64,000 bases of DNA from the NCBI RefSeq assembly GCF_025566985.1, contig NZ_JAOQJD010000006.1:1-64000 (forward strand). The letters run 5' to 3'. The translations under genes were made by a program, and so were the position numbers. This document shows positions 7,614-16,364 of this stretch, one piece after another (position 1 is the stretch's first letter; each line of letters opens with the position of its first letter). The notes below the pieces were generated by a model, which was not told where the DNA came from, did no database searches, and saw only the letters and a list, made by a program, of their open reading frames with translations. This DNA is from Aedoeadaptatus acetigenes. GTDB lineage: Bacteria; Bacillota; Clostridia; Tissierellales; Peptoniphilaceae.

Positions 7614-10193
7614 ATGGATAAAAAACTAAAAAAAGATTTTCAAAAGAAAATTATACGAAATAGGGACGCTCCTGAAAAGAATCTTGAAAGTAAACTTGTT
7701 CATTCAGATGATTATACAAATAAGATAATTAAGACTAAGGATAGGTTCGGAGATAAAATTTCAGAAAAAGAATCTAAACTTATCCATGAGAATGTATTAG
7801 CTAAAGATCAAAAACAGGATAAACTAAAAGATTTTCAGAAGGCTAAAAACAAGGAAAGAATCAGAAAAGAAGTTTTAGATAATAAGGATAAGGCTAATGA
7901 AGTTAAACAGACTAATCTTGAAATAAGGGCAGATGAAAGCTTTAAACTTGATGAAGACTTAGATGTAGACTACAAAAAGGTAAATTTTGATAGTGAAAAC
8001 AGTAGAAATGTTAACTCTAATAAATTAACAACAGATGATATTTCAGCTAAGGCTCAACCAATAAGCAATAAGAAGGAATCAAGTAAAAGACAAGTTCTTA
8101 AAAATTACGAGGATAAACTTATCCATAGTAAGGATAAATTCCAAGACAAAATTAACGAGAAAGAGTCTAAGCGAATCCAGACAAGTGAAGATAAACCTAT
8201 CGAAGCAAAGAAAAGCAAGAGAGTATATAGAAAAGATAAGCTTGTTAAAGATGAAGTAAGTAAGAACGAAAGTAATACTAATATCGATAAAAAGCAAAAG
8301 CAGAAACTTTATCAAGAAAAGAAGTTTAGAGATAAGGAAAAAATTTCTAAAGAGATAGATAAAGAAAGTAAGCTAAGCGAAGTTGATACAGATAAAACAT
8401 TTGATAATCCTGAGTTTAAAGACAATAATCAAGAATTTATAAAAGATGAAAAGGAAACAAGCCTTAAAGCTTCAGAACAAAAGAAAGTTAACAAAAAGAA
8501 GACCTACTACAAAAGAAAAAATTATGAAAGTGATAAATTCACTCGAAAGAAAATCGATGACTTAAAAGATGAATCTAAGAAAGTTACAAGAAAAGATTCT
8601 AAGAAGGCACAAGATGTTAAAGACTTTATCTCAGATAAAAAGATTGGAGAGCTTGAAAAGTCTAAAAGTAAGCTAAAGGATAATATCTTAAAGAATAAAA
8701 CTAAAGGAAGTCTATCTTCTGGAGTTTTATTATCTGGAGCTAAGTCTTCAGAGTTAGTGAGAGATTATTTAAGTTCAGGATCTGATAATACTGGTGTAGA
8801 ATCTGGAGAAAAGGTCGCCAATGTAAGCTCTAAACTCCAGCATGGAATAAGGAAGTATAAGCTAGACAAAAAGAAAAAGTCCTTAAAAAAGCTATCTAAA
8901 CTCGATAAGAAAATAAGAAAGAGAAAAAGCAAGTTGGAGTTTAAAAGCGGCTTGGAAGATTTAAAAAAGTCAGACGCCTATATAAAGAAAAATAGATTTA
9001 AGAAGTTTTACCAAAGAAAGCAAATGAAAAGCATGATAGCTAAAAAGCACGAAACAAGACTTGTAGATAGAGTTAAAAAAGCTATTTTAAGTTTAGGTAA
9101 GGCTTCTAAAGAGCTAATCGTAAGAAAAAGTAAGATGGTTCTATTTCTAGTAATAGGACTAGGTCTTATGCTATCAATCATGATTGGTGGTGGAAGTGTT
9201 GGTATGAGTGGACTAAGTAACTCAGTAAACTCAGTAATGACAACAACATACCTATCACAAGATACAGTTCTAAGTGAAGTTAATCAAGAATTTTCATCAA
9301 TGGAATATGACCTACAATCACAAATCGAAAGTGTAAAAACAAGTCATCCTGGATATGACGAATATATCATAAATAAAGAAGGAGAAATTGGTCATAATAC
9401 CCATGAACTTTTATCCTATATAACTTCAAGATGTGGAGAAGTAAAATCAGCATCTGAAGTAAAAGGAATTTTAAAAGAACTTTTCGATAAGATGTATAAG
9501 CTTGATTTTAAGGAAGAAATTGAAATTAGAACAAGAACAGTAGCAAGAACTAGATATGATAGTCGTGGCAATCCTTATACTAGTTATGAAAAAGAAGAGT
9601 ACGAATATAAAAAGTTAATTGTAACTTTAAAGAAAAAAGAAATGGATGAAGTTGTTAGGGAAATATTTAAAGATTATCCAGACAATGTAGTTCATTATGA
9701 AGCTCTTCTTGAAGCTAAGGGGAATATGGGAGATGTTTTTGGATCGGGTAATGGGGACTTAGGAGAAATAGTAGACAATCCAAACTTTGGAAATCCTGGT
9801 CTTGCTTTTGATTCAGCTACTGCAAAAGCCTTATTTAATGAAGCAGAAAAACATATAGGCAAAAGATATGTGTTTGGAGCAAGTGGACCATCTAACTTTG
9901 ATTGTTCAGGTTTTGTATGTTGGTCATTTACAAAGTCTGGTGTAAAGAGTATGCCAAGAACAACTGCATGGAGAATATACAAAGACTATTGTAATCCAGT
10001 AAGTCCAAGTGAAGCTCAACCTGGAGATATTATATTTTTCCATTCAACATATAACAGTGGAACTCCAATATCTCATGTAGGAATATACGCAGGTAATGGA
10101 ATGATGATTCACGCAGGAGATCCAATTCAATACACATCAATAAATTCAAAATATTGGAAATCACACTTTTATGGTTTTGGAAGACCAAGATAG
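7614..10193 (+). CDS. NlpC/P60 peptidoglycan hydrolase of the transfer apparatus (CD1108-like)
   Basis: The 859-residue protein has three parts. Residues 1 to about 500 are a very lysine-rich, probably cytoplasmic, largely disordered region with internal repeats (KDRFGDKISEKESKLIH and KDKFQDKINEKESKRIQ). A single membrane span follows at about 508-530 (MVLFLVIGLGLMLSIMIGGG). The extracellular part ends in an NlpC/P60 domain at about 735-859, with catalytic Cys764 in FDCSGF and His821 in SHVGIY, and His833 nearby. Such hydrolases open the cell wall for the mating pore. The position after VirB4 (7 bases) is the standard one. The long charged N-terminus is larger than the enzyme needs and may contact other proteins or DNA; that is an inference. 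Confidence 0.85.
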   Translation: MDKKLKKDFQKKIIRNRDAPEKNLESKLVHSDDYTNKIIKTKDRFGDKISEKESKLIHENVLAKDQKQDKLKDFQKAKNKERIRKEVLDNKDKANEVKQTNLEIRADESFKLDEDLDVDYKKVNFDSENSRNVNSNKLTTDDISAKAQPISNKKESSKRQVLKNYEDKLIHSKDKFQDKINEKESKRIQTSEDKPIEAKKSKRVYRKDKLVKDEVSKNESNTNIDKKQKQKLYQEKKFRDKEKISKEIDKESKLSEVDTDKTFDNPEFKDNNQEFIKDEKETSLKASEQKKVNKKKTYYKRKNYESDKFTRKKIDDLKDESKKVTRKDSKKAQDVKDFISDKKIGELEKSKSKLKDNILKNKTKGSLSSGVLLSGAKSSELVRDYLSSGSDNTGVESGEKVANVSSKLQHGIRKYKLDKKKKSLKKLSKLDKKIRKRKSKLEFKSGLEDLKKSDAYIKKNRFKKFYQRKQMKSMIAKKHETRLVDRVKKAILSLGKASKELIVRKSKMVLFLVIGLGLMLSIMIGGGSVGMSGLSNSVNSVMTTTYLSQDTVLSEVNQEFSSMEYDLQSQIESVKTSHPGYDEYIINKEGEIGHNTHELLSYITSRCGEVKSASEVKGILKELFDKMYKLDFKEEIEIRTRTVARTRYDSRGNPYTSYEKEEYEYKKLIVTLKKKEMDEVVREIFKDYPDNVVHYEALLEAKGNMGDVFGSGNGDLGEIVDNPNFGNPGLAFDSATAKALFNEAEKHIGKRYVFGASGPSNFDCSGFVCWSFTKSGVKSMPRTTAWRIYKDYCNPVSPSEAQPGDIIFFHSTYNSGTPISHVGIYAGNGMMIHAGDPIQYTSINSKYWKSHFYGFGRPR

Positions 10194-10207
10194 AAGGGAG
10201 ATATTGT

Positions 10208-10447
10208 GTGAACAGAAAACTTATAAGTATCAGGAACAAAAAGAAAAAAATAGAAGAGAAGTTAAAAGATTTAAATGCAAAATACAAGGAAATTTGCGAT
10301 GAAGAAATACAAGTTGAGAATGAAGAAATAATTGTAACTCTTAGGAGAAACAATATTAGCTTGGAAGAATTAATGGAGAAAATTAATGACAGAAAAATAG
10401 AAGAAAAATTAAAAGAAAAGGAGAACATTCATAATGAAGAAATTTAA
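10208..10447 (+). CDS. DUF4315 family protein
   Basis: The 79-residue protein (NRKLISIRNKKKKIEEKLKD and ITLRRNN-like centre, ISLEELMEKIND) matches DUF4315, a short coiled-coil family that follows the NlpC/P60 gene in this group of ICEs. A GTG at 10208 is chosen as start because AGGGAG lies about 8 bases upstream; the longer frame from 10154 lies within the hydrolase gene and has no ribosome site. Its last 14 bases overlap the next gene. The biochemical role is unknown. Confidence 0.7.
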   Translation: MNRKLISIRNKKKKIEEKLKDLNAKYKEICDEEIQVENEEIIVTLRRNNISLEELMEKINDRKIEEKLKEKENIHNEEI

Positions 10448-12017
10448 TACGAACAGACTAAGAGCCTTTTTTATGGCTCTTTTATTAGTTTTAACATCAA
10501 CCTCAACTACTAATGTACTAGCTAAAGCTGATGATACAGATGGTAGTAAAAAAGTGATAGAAAGTTCTATAAGTAAAATTAGTGATTTAGAAAATCAGAT
10601 CAAAGACTTAAATGATAAGAAACAAGAAGACCAATCAAAGATAGATGAATTAAAGGAAAAGTTAGAATCTTGCAAAGATAATGGAGAGAATCTGAAACAA
10701 GAAAAGGCTAAATTAGAAGAAAAGATTAGAGATAAAGATAATAAGATTGTTCAATTGAATAAAGAAATTGAGAATCTTAGAAACTCCAATAATGATGAAC
10801 TAATAGCAGAAATTACTCAACTTAAAGATGAATTAAAAAGATTACAAGATGAAAATGCAAAACTAAAAGAAGATTATTCATCTACAAAATGGGAGTTAGA
10901 AGCTGAGAAAGAAAAGACCGATAAAAACGAAAATAAAGTCAAAGAAATGCAAGAAAAGCTCGAGTCTTTAGAAGAGGAACTTTCAAAGAAGACTAAAGAA
11001 ATTGAGGATAAAAATAATAGAATTAAGGACTTAGAAAAAGTTCTTGAAGAAAAAGATACTAAGATAAAAGAATTAGAGAATAAAAAGAAAGAGACAGAAA
11101 ATTCTAAGTCAGAATGCTTTAAGAAAATTGAAGAGCTTCAAAAGGCTATTGATAGTTTAAAAGAATCTTCTGAAAATACTAAAAAAGAATTAGAAGAAAA
11201 AATTAAAGAACTAGAAGAAAAACAAAAAGCTTCTGAAGAAGAAATTAAAAAGCTAAAAGAAGAATTAGATAAGAAAATTGAAGAAGCAAAGAAGTTAATC
11301 GAGGAAGCAAATAAAAAAGCGAAAGAAGAACTTGAAAAACAAGTTAAAGATGAAAAAGACAAAAATCTAAACCAAGACTTATCTAAGAAATTAGATGAAC
11401 TTCTAAAACTCCAAAAAGAAAACAAAGATAAGAAAGAAGATAATAAATCTCAAGATAAAAAGTGGGACGAAATTTTGAAAGCTGATGATAAGAATATCCT
11501 AAATCAATTTGATCTTAACAAGATGAAAAAGCAAGAAGAAAAACAGGACAAAAAACAAGTTAAAGATGAAAAAGAATTTGCAGTTTTCCAAGTAGACAAA
11601 AACTTTTATAACATTATCAACAAAGATGGTAAGACAACAGTATATATGGATGTAAAAACTTATGTAGACCAAGGAAGAACTATGATTCCAGTAAGATATA
11701 TTGCTTATACTCTAGGTTTTAATGTTGAGTATGACAACTCTACTCGTGAAGCTATTTTCTCAAATAAAGAGAATAATATCCTAGCAAAAAAGACATTAAG
11801 ACTAAATATTGATACTGGTGTTATGAAAGATTCAGATGGAAAGGTCTACAATTCAGATGTTAAGCCAGTGATTATAAATGGAAGAATTCATGCTTCAATT
11901 TCAAATATTGCTAAAGCTTTTGGAGCAAGTCATGGAGATATTAAAGATGGCAAAAACCAAACAATAGAATGGGACAATGCTAGAAAAGCAGTCTATGTAT
12001 TTAAAAATGTAAAATAA
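10434..12017 (+). CDS. secreted coiled-coil protein with copper-amine-oxidase-like C-terminal domain
   Basis: The 527-residue protein has a signal peptide (about residues 1-32, hydrophobic AFFMALLLVLTSTSTT, likely cleavage after VLAKA). A long coiled coil rich in Lys, Glu and Leu runs from about residue 40 to 380. The C-terminal domain (about 385-527) resembles the copper amine oxidase N-domain-like family (PF07833 type): FYNIINKDGKTTVYMDVKTY, MIPVRYIAYTLGFNVEYD and later PVIINGRIHASISNIAKAFG. These domains are usually non-catalytic surface modules. In the transfer operon it would form an extracellular fibre or adhesin that helps mating. An AAGGAG site supports ATG 10434, which overlaps the DUF4315 gene. 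Confidence 0.75.
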   Translation: MKKFNTNRLRAFFMALLLVLTSTSTTNVLAKADDTDGSKKVIESSISKISDLENQIKDLNDKKQEDQSKIDELKEKLESCKDNGENLKQEKAKLEEKIRDKDNKIVQLNKEIENLRNSNNDELIAEITQLKDELKRLQDENAKLKEDYSSTKWELEAEKEKTDKNENKVKEMQEKLESLEEELSKKTKEIEDKNNRIKDLEKVLEEKDTKIKELENKKKETENSKSECFKKIEELQKAIDSLKESSENTKKELEEKIKELEEKQKASEEEIKKLKEELDKKIEEAKKLIEEANKKAKEELEKQVKDEKDKNLNQDLSKKLDELLKLQKENKDKKEDNKSQDKKWDEILKADDKNILNQFDLNKMKKQEEKQDKKQVKDEKEFAVFQVDKNFYNIINKDGKTTVYMDVKTYVDQGRTMIPVRYIAYTLGFNVEYDNSTREAIFSNKENNILAKKTLRLNIDTGVMKDSDGKVYNSDVKPVIINGRIHASISNIAKAFGASHGDIKDGKNQTIEWDNARKAVYVFKNVK

Positions 12018-12031
12018 GAAAGGATAGAAAA

Positions 12032-12847
12032 ATGAATAAGAGTATTAAACGAGGAGTAGCCATAGCGTTACTCCTTTTTACATTTACAGTACCAGCAACT
12101 ACATTTGCGATGACAAATGAAGGACAAATTGAAAGTCAAAACGAATCAATCTATGAACCACAAAAAGAAGAATTTGAGAAAATGTTGAAAGATGATGTTT
12201 TTACACCATCAAAAGAAGAAATTCCTTATCAAGATGTTCCAAGAATACAAGGAAATACAAGTGAAGCAACCAAGCCTTCAAATAATCCACCAAAGAAAAC
12301 CCCACTTGTAAAAGGTGGTAATACAAAGGCAGTAAATAATCTTGCAACACAAGAAAATAAGGCAAGAGGTTCAGTAATTGAAAATGTAGATAGGAATGGA
12401 AAAGATATTACACCAAGTGGAGATACAGAAAAAGATAAAGAAAATCCAGTTGATGTAAGACAATTTTTAACATTTCAAACCAAAAGTGGAAAAACTATGC
12501 ACCTAATAGTAGATCACTCATCAAATCAAGATAATGTAAGGCTATTGACAGAAGTAGGAGAGCAAGACCTGCTTAATATGATTGAATCAGAAGATAAAAA
12601 CACTATAAAGGTTGAAGAGCCTAAGAAAGAAGAAGTAAAAAAAGAAGAACCTAAGACTGTTCCAGTAAAAGAAGAAAAGAAAAGCGGGATAGGTTCATTT
12701 CTAATTGTTGCACTTGTAATTGGAGGAGTTATAGGAGCAGGATATTATTTTAAAGTAGTCAAAGCTAAGGAAGATAGAATGTTGGAAGACTTTGAAGAAG
12801 ATGATGAGGATTATGTTAGTGAGTCAGAAGATGAATCTGACAATTAA
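12032..12847 (+). CDS. DUF4366 (CD1107-like) membrane protein, last residues lost to a stop
   Basis: The 271-residue protein has a signal peptide (VAIALLLFTFTVPATTFA), an extracellular Pro/Lys/Glu-rich region, the DUF4366 core (VDVRQFLTFQTKSGKTMHLIVDHSS, then VRLLTEVGEQDLLNMIE at about 140-190), a Pro/Glu/Lys spacer and a C-terminal membrane span (about 223-240, FLIVALVIGGVIGAGYYF). A short acidic cytoplasmic tail ends DESDN at TAA 12845-12847. The same frame stays open for 14 more acidic codons (12848-12889) to a second TAA, so one substitution probably removed the natural end. It is the last gene of the transfer operon. Its exact role is unknown. Confidence 0.8.
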   Translation: MNKSIKRGVAIALLLFTFTVPATTFAMTNEGQIESQNESIYEPQKEEFEKMLKDDVFTPSKEEIPYQDVPRIQGNTSEATKPSNNPPKKTPLVKGGNTKAVNNLATQENKARGSVIENVDRNGKDITPSGDTEKDKENPVDVRQFLTFQTKSGKTMHLIVDHSSNQDNVRLLTEVGEQDLLNMIESEDKNTIKVEEPKKEEVKKEEPKTVPVKEEKKSGIGSFLIVALVIGGVIGAGYYFKVVKAKEDRMLEDFEEDDEDYVSESEDESDN

Positions 12848-12913
12848 GAAAGTCATGAAGAATCTTTAGATGAAGATGATGAACTATTATAAGGATATTA
12901 AACTTAAGTACAA

Positions 12914-12954
12914 TTGAACTTTTGTCACGAATATGATACAATATCCGTGACAAA
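12914..12954 (+). promoter_or_regulatory. AbiE promoter overlapped by a long palindromic operator
   Basis: TTGAAC (12914-12919), a 17-base spacer and TACAAT (12937-12942) make a good promoter. A near-perfect 34-base inverted repeat (arms TTTGTCACG at 12921-12929 and CGTGACAAA at 12946-12954) covers the spacer and -10. AbiEi proteins are known to bind inverted repeats in their own promoter and repress it, so this is the likely antitoxin operator. Confidence 0.8.
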
Positions 12955-12965
12955 GGAGAATTGTA

Positions 12966-13577
12966 ATGAGTTCATATATGGAAATAATATCAGATAAAAT
13001 AAATAGTTTTGATTCACATAAAGTATTTTTTGCAAATGACTTTTTAGATATTGCATCTAATGCTACAGTTAGACAAATATTAAAAAGATTAGCAGATGAA
13101 GATAAAATCAAGCGTGTCATCGATGGCTTTTATTACAATCCAAGATATAGCGAATTAATTGGAGAGTACGAAGCAGTATCAATTCACGAGTTAGCACTTG
13201 CCATAGCAAGAAAATACAATTGGAATATTGCACCATATAATAGCACAGCCTTAAATTTGTTGGGACTATCCACACAAGTTCCGACTCACTATAAATATAT
13301 ATCTAGTGGAAGATATAAGGAATATAAAATTGGGGATACGGTTTTAGAATTTAAAAAAGTAAATCCAGGAGAGATTGCTAATATGTCCCTAAAGACCGCA
13401 ACAGTTATTCAAGCAATTAAGTCTTTAGGTAAAGAAAATATAACTAGTGAAGTTATACAAAAGATAAGAGAAAACTTAAGTGAAAAAGAAAGAACAGACT
13501 TAATGAATGAGTCAAAATCAGTTCCATCATGGATATATGAAGTAATAAGAGAAATTTGTGAGGGCAAAAATGAATAA
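12966..13577 (+). CDS. AbiEi-type antitoxin (DUF6088)
   Basis: The 203-residue protein has an N-terminal winged-helix region (VFFANDFLDIASNATVRQILKRLADEDKIKRVIDGFYYNP), as in AbiEi/DUF6088 antitoxins, followed by a C-terminal domain (about 70-200) with IHELALAIARKYNWNIAPYNSTALNLLGLSTQVP. It pairs with the nucleotidyltransferase toxin encoded next. In type IV systems the antitoxin represses its promoter and counters the toxin without binding it. The AAGGAG site 7 bases before ATG 12966 supports the start, and the palindrome upstream supports autorepression. Likely role: maintenance of the ICE or abortive infection. Confidence 0.85.
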   Translation: MSSYMEIISDKINSFDSHKVFFANDFLDIASNATVRQILKRLADEDKIKRVIDGFYYNPRYSELIGEYEAVSIHELALAIARKYNWNIAPYNSTALNLLGLSTQVPTHYKYISSGRYKEYKIGDTVLEFKKVNPGEIANMSLKTATVIQAIKSLGKENITSEVIQKIRENLSEKERTDLMNESKSVPSWIYEVIREICEGKNE

Positions 13578-14553
13578 GTTTTATATAGAAAACAAAGACG
13601 ATTTAAGAGTTTTAATAGTAAATACAGCCAGAAAGAAAAATATATCTGAAGCAGTAATTGAAAAAGACTATTGGGTTACTTTTATCTTAGACTATCTATT
13701 TAATGAAAATAAATGGAAAGAATATTTAACCTTTAAAGGTGGCACATCACTTTCAAAATGTTTTGGACTCATTGAAAGATTTTCTGAAGATATAGATCTA
13801 ATCTTAGATTGGCGATTATTAGGCTATGAAGAAAAAGAACCATGGATTGAAAGGTCAAATACCAAGCAAGATAAATTCAACAAAACAGTTAATGAAAAGA
13901 CAGAACTTTTTTTAAGAGATGAATTTTTAAAAGTTTTAGAAGAAGATTTAAAGGATTTTGATTTTGAATTTTCTATAGATACAATAGATCCACAAACAAT
14001 TCTTTGTAAATATCCTAAAATTTTTGAATCTAATTATTTGACACAAAATATAAGACTTGAAATAGGAAGCCTTGCAGCATGGACACCTGCAATTGATGTT
14101 GAAATATTACCAATAATTGGAGAAGCCTATCCAAACGTATTTAAAGAAAAAACTAATATAAGAACAGTATCAGCAGAGAGAACTTTTTGGGAAAAGGCAA
14201 CTATACTTCATCATGAAGCGAATAGACCAGAATCTTCTCCTATGCCACATAGGTATGCAAGACACTTTTATGACTTATATAAAATAGCAAATTCAGATTA
14301 TAAAAACAAAGCCTTAGAGGATAAGGATTTATTAAAAAAAGTGACTGAATTTAAAATGAAATTCTACCCTAGAAAGTGGGCAAGGTATGAAGAAGCACTA
14401 AATGGAAGATTAAGATTAGTCCCAAGAGAGTACCGATTTTCTGAAATAGAGAAAGATTATAAGGCTATGTCAGAAATGATATATGGAGACTATCCAAACT
14501 TTGAAGAGATTATAAAAGTTCTTAAAGAACTAGAAAAAGAAATTAATAAGTAG
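13570..14553 (+). CDS. AbiEii-type nucleotidyltransferase toxin
   Basis: The 327-residue protein is an AbiEii/AbiGii nucleotidyltransferase toxin. The catalytic signature GGTSLSKCFGLIERFSEDIDL contains the GGTxLxK motif and the DxDL acidic pair. Further conserved pieces are VSAERTFWEKATILHHE and the RHFYDLYKI segment. Known relatives transfer nucleotides to RNA (tRNA in MenT-like enzymes), which arrests growth. ATG 13570 is preferred over the GTG at 13558 because GAGGG lies at a suitable distance. The gene overlaps the antitoxin gene by 8 bases, the usual coupled arrangement. All visible catalytic residues are present, so the toxin is probably active. Confidence 0.87.
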   Translation: MNKFYIENKDDLRVLIVNTARKKNISEAVIEKDYWVTFILDYLFNENKWKEYLTFKGGTSLSKCFGLIERFSEDIDLILDWRLLGYEEKEPWIERSNTKQDKFNKTVNEKTELFLRDEFLKVLEEDLKDFDFEFSIDTIDPQTILCKYPKIFESNYLTQNIRLEIGSLAAWTPAIDVEILPIIGEAYPNVFKEKTNIRTVSAERTFWEKATILHHEANRPESSPMPHRYARHFYDLYKIANSDYKNKALEDKDLLKKVTEFKMKFYPRKWARYEEALNGRLRLVPREYRFSEIEKDYKAMSEMIYGDYPNFEEIIKVLKELEKEINK

Positions 14554-14594
14554 AATTTTCCCGAAAATAATATAATCTTCGGGAGAAATACTTT

Positions 14595-14626
14595 GAGCGA
14601 GAGAGAAATCTTTCGCTCTTTTTTTT
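14595..14626 (+). terminator. terminator after the AbiE operon
   Basis: GAGCGA pairs with TCGCTC across a short loop, followed by eight T. A second inverted repeat (TTCCCGAA with TTCGGGAG, 14558-14584) precedes it. Confidence 0.75.
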
Positions 14627-14642
14627 ATTTATGGAGGTATTA

Positions 14643-16364
14643 ATGAAATTAGTAATAGCAGAAAAGCCAAGTGTAGCAGTTACAATTGCAAAAGTAATTG
14701 GAGCAAGAACAAGAAAAAACGGATATTATGAGGGGAATGGATACATTGTTTCTTGGTGTGTAGGTCATTTAATTCAAATGGCAAGTCCAGATAAGATAGA
14801 CGAAAAATGGAAGAAGTGGACAATAGAAACTCTTCCTATAATTCCAGAAGAATATATTTATGAAGTATCTAAAAACACTAAGAAACAATATGGGGTTTTA
14901 AAGAAACTTTTAAACAATAAGAACATCGATACAGTTATAAATGCTTGTGATGCTGGTAGAGAGGGAGAGCTTATTTTTAGGCTTGTATATAATCAAGCTA
15001 AATGTAAGAAGAAGATTCAAAGGCTTTGGATATCTTCAATGGAAAACAAGGCTATTGAAGATGGCTTTAGAAATCTTAAAGACGGAGAAAACTTTGAAGA
15101 CCTATATAGATCAGCAAGTGCAAGAGCTATTGCAGATTGGCTTGTAGGAATGAATTTAAGTAGGCTTTATTCTTGCATTTACAAGGAAACATATTCAGTT
15201 GGTAGAGTACAAACACCAACTCTATATTTAATAGCTAAGAGGGATAGTGAAATAAACCTATTTAAGAAGCAAAAATATTACACAGTTGACCTATCTTATA
15301 AAGGATTGAAGCTAGTATCAGATAGAATTGATAAAATTGAAGTTGCAGAACAACTATTAAATCTGCTAGAAGATGAAATAGTTATTACAGAGGTAGAAGA
15401 CAAAGAAGTAAGCACAAAACCAGATAAACCTTATGATCTCACTACCTTACAAAGAGAAGCAAATAAATATTTTGGGTATTCAGCAAATGATACTTTAAAT
15501 CTAGCACAAGCTTTGTATGAAAAAAAGCTAATCACATATCCAAGAACAGATAGTAGGTACTTAACCGATGATATGGTTAATACTATGAAAGAATTATTAG
15601 AAGGACTTGAAGAAGATTTTAAGGTTAATGAATCAAATTTTAAGTCTATTTTTGATTCATCTAAGGTTACAGACCACTATGCAATTATTCCTACTATATC
15701 TCGTATTGGAAAAGCTAGAGATTTATCTGATAAAGAAAGCAAAATCTATAATTTAGTTAAGAATAAATTACTTGCTTCATGTTCGGATAACTTAAAGGAA
15801 TCTAGTAGAAAAATCAGATATGAATATGATAAATTTAACTTCAATGCAAGTGGAAAGACTATAATCGATGAAGGTTATACCAAGTATCTAAAGCCTTATG
15901 GAAAGGAAAGACAAGAAAATGAATTACCAGATGTAAAGACTGGAGATAAAATTAAGCTAACTTCTAAAAATATATCTGAGAAATTTACAAAAGCTCCAAG
16001 TCATTATAATGAAAATACACTTTTAAAGGCTATGGAGAATGCAGGGATTGAATCACTGGATAAAGATATAGAAGTAGAAAGAAAAGGCTTAGGAACACCA
16101 GCCACAAGAGCAGGAATTATTGAAAATCTTATCCATAAGGACCTCATAAGAAGAGATAAGAAAAACTTACTTGTAACAGAAAAAGGCAATAGACTTGTAT
16201 CGATTGTAGAGGATAAGTTTAAATCAGCAGAAACAACTTCTGAATGGGAAATGAAACTTGCAAAGATTAGCTCTGGTGAAGTAGATAAAGAAGACTTTTT
16301 AAGAGAAATAGAAGATAGTATAAGGGAGCTTGTAGATAGGTACAAGAATAATCTAAATGAATAA
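14643..16364 (+). CDS. topB: type IA DNA topoisomerase III of the ICE
   Basis: The 573-residue protein is a topoisomerase III-like type IA enzyme. The N-terminal TOPRIM domain carries LVIAEKPSVAVTIAKVIG and INACDAGREGELIFR, and the catalytic tyrosine is in LITYPRTDSRYL at about Tyr299. A later KGLGTPATRAGIIENL segment is also typical. It lacks the C-terminal zinc fingers of chromosomal topoisomerase I. Tn1549/CTn5-like elements carry such an enzyme, presumably to relax or decatenate DNA during transfer. ATG 14643 is chosen because GGAGG lies 5 bases upstream; an ATG at 14631 overlaps that site. Its end overlaps the methylase gene by 8 bases. Confidence 0.92.
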   Translation: MKLVIAEKPSVAVTIAKVIGARTRKNGYYEGNGYIVSWCVGHLIQMASPDKIDEKWKKWTIETLPIIPEEYIYEVSKNTKKQYGVLKKLLNNKNIDTVINACDAGREGELIFRLVYNQAKCKKKIQRLWISSMENKAIEDGFRNLKDGENFEDLYRSASARAIADWLVGMNLSRLYSCIYKETYSVGRVQTPTLYLIAKRDSEINLFKKQKYYTVDLSYKGLKLVSDRIDKIEVAEQLLNLLEDEIVITEVEDKEVSTKPDKPYDLTTLQREANKYFGYSANDTLNLAQALYEKKLITYPRTDSRYLTDDMVNTMKELLEGLEEDFKVNESNFKSIFDSSKVTDHYAIIPTISRIGKARDLSDKESKIYNLVKNKLLASCSDNLKESSRKIRYEYDKFNFNASGKTIIDEGYTKYLKPYGKERQENELPDVKTGDKIKLTSKNISEKFTKAPSHYNENTLLKAMENAGIESLDKDIEVERKGLGTPATRAGIIENLIHKDLIRRDKKNLLVTEKGNRLVSIVEDKFKSAETTSEWEMKLAKISSGEVDKEDFLREIEDSIRELVDRYKNNLNE

